Both the position numbers and the translations under genes were made by a program. Below the pieces are notes generated by a model. That model searched no databases. It had not been told where the DNA came from and saw nothing but the letters and a program-made list of their open reading frames with translations. A DNA stretch of 64,000 nt. Origin: Paramecium tetraurelia. Lineage: Eukaryota; Ciliophora; Oligohymenophorea; Peniculida; Parameciidae. Of the stretch, positions 60,749 to 64,000 are shown in pieces. Positions within the stretch are counted from its first letter, which is position 1; the number at the start of each line of letters is the position of its first letter. Location of the stretch: assembly GCF_000165425.1 (NCBI RefSeq), contig NW_001799650.1, positions 200,108-264,107 on the forward strand, written 5' to 3'.

Positions 60749-63310
60749 ATGAGACCTCAATCTCCTAAGATGTTCCAAACCTAAACTATTGCTACAACTC
60801 GCGTCGTTAGTTCGCCAACCAGAGAATCACGCTAAGATTCGTGTGGTAGACTGGCCAAAGTCACAACCTGCCAAACCAGGCCAAAGGCTATTGTTACTAC
60901 TTCAACTAATAAGCCAGCTATTGAAACAAGAACAGTTGTTCTTTGCACTGACAAGAAATGCTAGGGACATGTAAATTAAATTAAAATAAAACAAGGAAAA
61001 TCTCATAGAACAATTAACCTAGGATAATAATAAATTAAATTAACGAATACATGAATTGGGACTTTAAATAGATAAGTACGACAGTGAACAATAGACCTGG
61101 ATGAGCACTGCAATTGAAATTGAGAGTATGAGAAAATTGCTTGAAGAAACCTAAAAGAATCATCAACAAGAAGTCTCTTATCTCAATTCTGAAATTCTAA
61201 ATTACAAGACTACCTGTCAATATTAAGAGGATAAAATTAAAACCCTTAATTCTTATATGAACTCAAAGCAACAAATCGAAGAAGATTATTTGACACTATC
61301 CTAAGAAATGGAAAGATACAAATTCATAATTCAAGATAAAGTTGATCTATTACAACAGTAGGACTACAGGATTTAAGATTATGAGAAGCAGCTTTAAGTT
61401 GGTGAAAATGTAATTGAGGAACGAAATTAACAAATATCATTGTTGTTAGGAAAAATAAATTAATACGAACAAGAGTTTGTCACATAAAATGATATCATAC
61501 ACTAATTGAAATTGGAGATCTAGTAAAAGGACATCCAAAATCAACAACTATTATAATAGAAGGACTCTTTAATTTCTAATTACAGAGAAAATCTTGATCT
61601 TCTGGAACAAAGAGTTCAGTAGGATCAACTAATTGATAATGAAAAGAATGAAAAGTTAGTTGAATTGCATAATGATAAAGAAAACTTAAATTCAGTGATA
61701 GCAGATTTACAATTGCAATTAACAAACCTCTAAGAATAAAATATTCATCTCAATGAATAAGTAACATTAAATGATCAGGCAAATGTTCATCTCCTATCTT
61801 CAATTGAGGATCAGACAAAGAATTTTGAGTTATAATTGCAAAGCCAAGTAGATTAACATTAATAAAGAAATTAAGAAATATTGGATTTATAAACAGAATT
61901 ATATTAAACTAAATTAGAAGTTGAGAAGAAAGACAATTTGATAATTTCTTTAAATGATCAAATCGACGATCTCACTACTTAGATGAATGATAAAATAGAA
62001 TTACTTCAATGGGATGTAACATAATAAATTGCATAAACAGTTTTGTATAATAATAAATAGTTGTAAAAGTATTTAATTATTAATGAAGAACTCAAAATAG
62101 AATTAAACCAAAGAAAAACTAATGAAAAATCAGCTTAAAATGATTTGGAGAAGGAGATAGAAAATAAAAATTAATTATTAGAATCCTTAAACTAATTAAC
62201 AGCTTAAATTCAAGAATTAGAAAAATCATAAAACCTTTTAGAGAATGAAATATAGAAGAAATAGCAATAAATTGAAGATTAAAAATCTTAAAATGAAGAA
62301 GAGACTGAGAAGTTTTCTGATTTAGTGAATTCATTACAAAAATAAGTTGAGGAAGTCTTAGAAGAAAAATCAAATTTAGAAAACTAATTAACCTAACTTG
62401 AAAATGAAAAATAAATGAAAATCCATTAACTAGAGGAGAGTTTATTAGAGTTCAAGTAGAATGAAGATAAGATTGTATAGGAAAAGTAATAATCATAGGA
62501 ATAATTATTACTCTAATGTTTAGAAGTGCAGAGACTTTAAAATGAAAACAAATTATTAAAGGAGAAATTCTAATAATAAGATGAGGAAATTGAAAAATTA
62601 AATCAAAAATCAACTTTGGAAAATGAAAATAAATTATTACTAACTAAGGAACAAGATTAATAAATTTGTGAATTTTAGGTCTAAATTAAAGATTTAAGCA
62701 ATTAATGTGGAACACTTAAATCAGAATTAAAATAATAAGTAGAGCTAAGTGGAGAATTACAAAAGAAAATATCATTTTACTAGGCCTAGATATCACATTT
62801 ACAAGAAGTCGAATCATAATTGAGATACTTAAATGAATAAAATACTTAGCAATAGAAAAATCTATAAAAGGAATTAGATGTAAAGAATGAAACAGAAAAT
62901 ACACTGAAATATAAACTAGATACTTTGTTAGAGGATATTAAGGTTAAACAAATGCAATTAATAGAATTAGACAGGCAATTATAACTGGTAGAATAAACTA
63001 ATTAGAAGTAATAAGTAAATCTTGAAGACAAAATTAACTATCTCCAAAATGAAGTAGAAATGTGGAAAGAAAAGTTCGTTATTTTGAATAGAGATTATCA
63101 CAGAGTGTAAGAGGACTTGATGATGGTTTAAGCTGAATTTGATGCATTCAAAAGGCGAGGATTAGAGTTAAAGAATATTAAGGTAGTTCATAAAATATAT
63201 TATAGGAATCAACTTGTTTTGAAGTAAGAAAGTCCTCTTTATATAAAGAGAATATTGACATCAAAGGCAGTTAGACATCAATAGGCAGACTGTTTAAAGA
63301 AAATATTTGA
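60749..63310 (+). CDS. large coiled-coil protein with basic N-terminal head
   Basis: Encodes 837 aa with introns 60971-60995 and 63183-63205. The first 75 residues are basic and Thr/Ser-rich (FQTQTIATTRVVSSPTRESR, AIVTTSTNKPAIETRTVV), with a CTDKKC motif. From there to the end is one continuous heptad coiled coil of about 730 residues with very many Gln codons written TAA/TAG (LLEETQKNHQQEVSYLN, LQNENKLLKEKFQQQDEEI). Such head-plus-rod proteins are common in ciliate cortex, basal bodies or intracellular transport; no specific family can be named. Confidence 0.75.
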
Positions 63311-63399
63311 GTTGCAAAGATATATACTATATAACAATTTCTATAACTAAACTTATTCTAATTAACAATATATTTTGTAATAAAAACATACAACTTTTT

Positions 63400-63985
63400 T
63401 CAACCTTGAGCTAAAAATTGATCCATTTTTTATGCATTGGTAAACATTTAATTACTGGCATTCTTCGAGAATACACTTTTTTGTTAGGTGGAGCTTAAAT
63501 TATCTTATGATAGTACTATAATTCAGCATTCCCTGGCATTTAATAGGCTGGCATCAAGGGATTTGTATATCTTTTGCTTACAATTCCCTTTTTGAGTGAT
63601 CCTGCTTGTACTCCTTCAATGTCTTAGACATTATTAGTCTGTCTGTAATCTTTTCTATCATTGGTTCTCAAGAAATGTTAAGAATGAGAACCTGCTTGTG
63701 CACCAACAATGTCTTAGGTAGTTAATATGGAAGATGCAAATTTATTGATGGTTATAGGATGTAGTTATTTACTTTTACTGCCTTCAACAAAACCGATTTC
63801 AATTTTCTTGCTAAATTAAGAATTCTTAAATACCCATCTTCATCCCTGTGAGAATAGACTGGTTCAATCGGGTTTGTATTTCTTATGTATTTATGGAGCA
63901 TATCATTATTGATATCTTTGACCTGGAAATTATTAATTCCATCTACTGATATGGTTTAGGATAGACTTATTACCTTTTTAAACAT
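63400..63985 (-). CDS. DIxGAxxGS-repeat protein, possibly ciliary
   Basis: Encodes 179 aa with two 23-nt introns (63494-63516 and 63811-63833), ending LAQG-TGA. Two repeats, TTQDIVGAQAGS and NVQDIEGVQAGS, are spaced about 40 residues apart, preceded by RNTNPIEPVYSHRDEDG. This repeat type occurs in small protist proteins that I associate with microtubules, but I cannot name the family. The start ATG is close to the window edge and an upstream exon beyond 64,000 cannot be excluded. Confidence 0.55.
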
Positions 63986-64000
63986 GTAATTATTTTGAAT

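Overview
This window looks like macronuclear DNA of a ciliate of the Paramecium type. It is very AT-rich and the genes are packed on both strands with short gaps. TAA and TAG sit inside conserved domains where glutamine is expected, and TGA is the only stop that ends proteins. Nearly all introns are 18 to 35 nt long, start with GT and end with AG. I built exon models by hand; for most genes the summed exons divide exactly by three and end at TGA.

Layout: a trichocyst matrix protein (TMP, -), a MORN-repeat protein (-), a small CtIP/Sae2-type gene (-), an importin-alpha-like ARM protein (-), an amino acid transporter (+), a PX-pseudokinase protein (+) and a 9-kb IP3/ryanodine-receptor-type calcium channel (-) fill 0-18 kb. 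From 18 to 33.7 kb come a gene-like frame with several TGAs (-), a second TMP (+), an unrecognised 465-aa protein (-), UNC119 (-), a seven-helix receptor (-), a 1270-aa type I membrane protein (-), a proline-rich repeat protein (+), a third TMP (+) and a partly resolved gene (+). From 34.5 to 50.5 kb come a TBC-like protein (+), a HIBCH-fold protein resembling mitoribosomal mS47 with a very long tail (-), a mini BET bromodomain protein (-), a basal-body coiled-coil protein (+), the APC/C activator Cdh1 (+), RNase P subunit POP5 (-), NADP isocitrate dehydrogenase (-) and a zinc-finger coiled-coil protein (+). From 51 to 64 kb come NAA60 (-), SF-assemblin (+), an unknown (-), a Pumilio protein (-), an AGC kinase (+), a small coiled-coil protein (-), ribosomal protein SA (-), an EF-hand/C2/membrane protein (-), an 837-aa coiled-coil protein (+) and a DIxGAxxGS-repeat protein (-).

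There is no operon logic. Many genes fit the lifestyle of a ciliated cell with docked trichocysts: three TMPs, an intracellular Ca2+ release channel, UNC119, SF-assemblin and several ciliary or basal-body coiled-coil proteins. Convergent neighbours can be almost fused; the PX gene and the channel gene have stop codons 5 nt apart.

Limits: several stretches (2.4-3.5, 17.95-19.1, 22.3-23.4, 25.2-25.9, 32.8-34.5, 41.1-42.8, 50.5-51.1 and 58.1-59.2 kb) carry protein-like frames that I could not join into clean genes. With only one stop codon in AT-rich DNA, open frames are common by chance, so these are marked as uncertain. I see no tRNA, rRNA, CRISPR, telomere or transposon.
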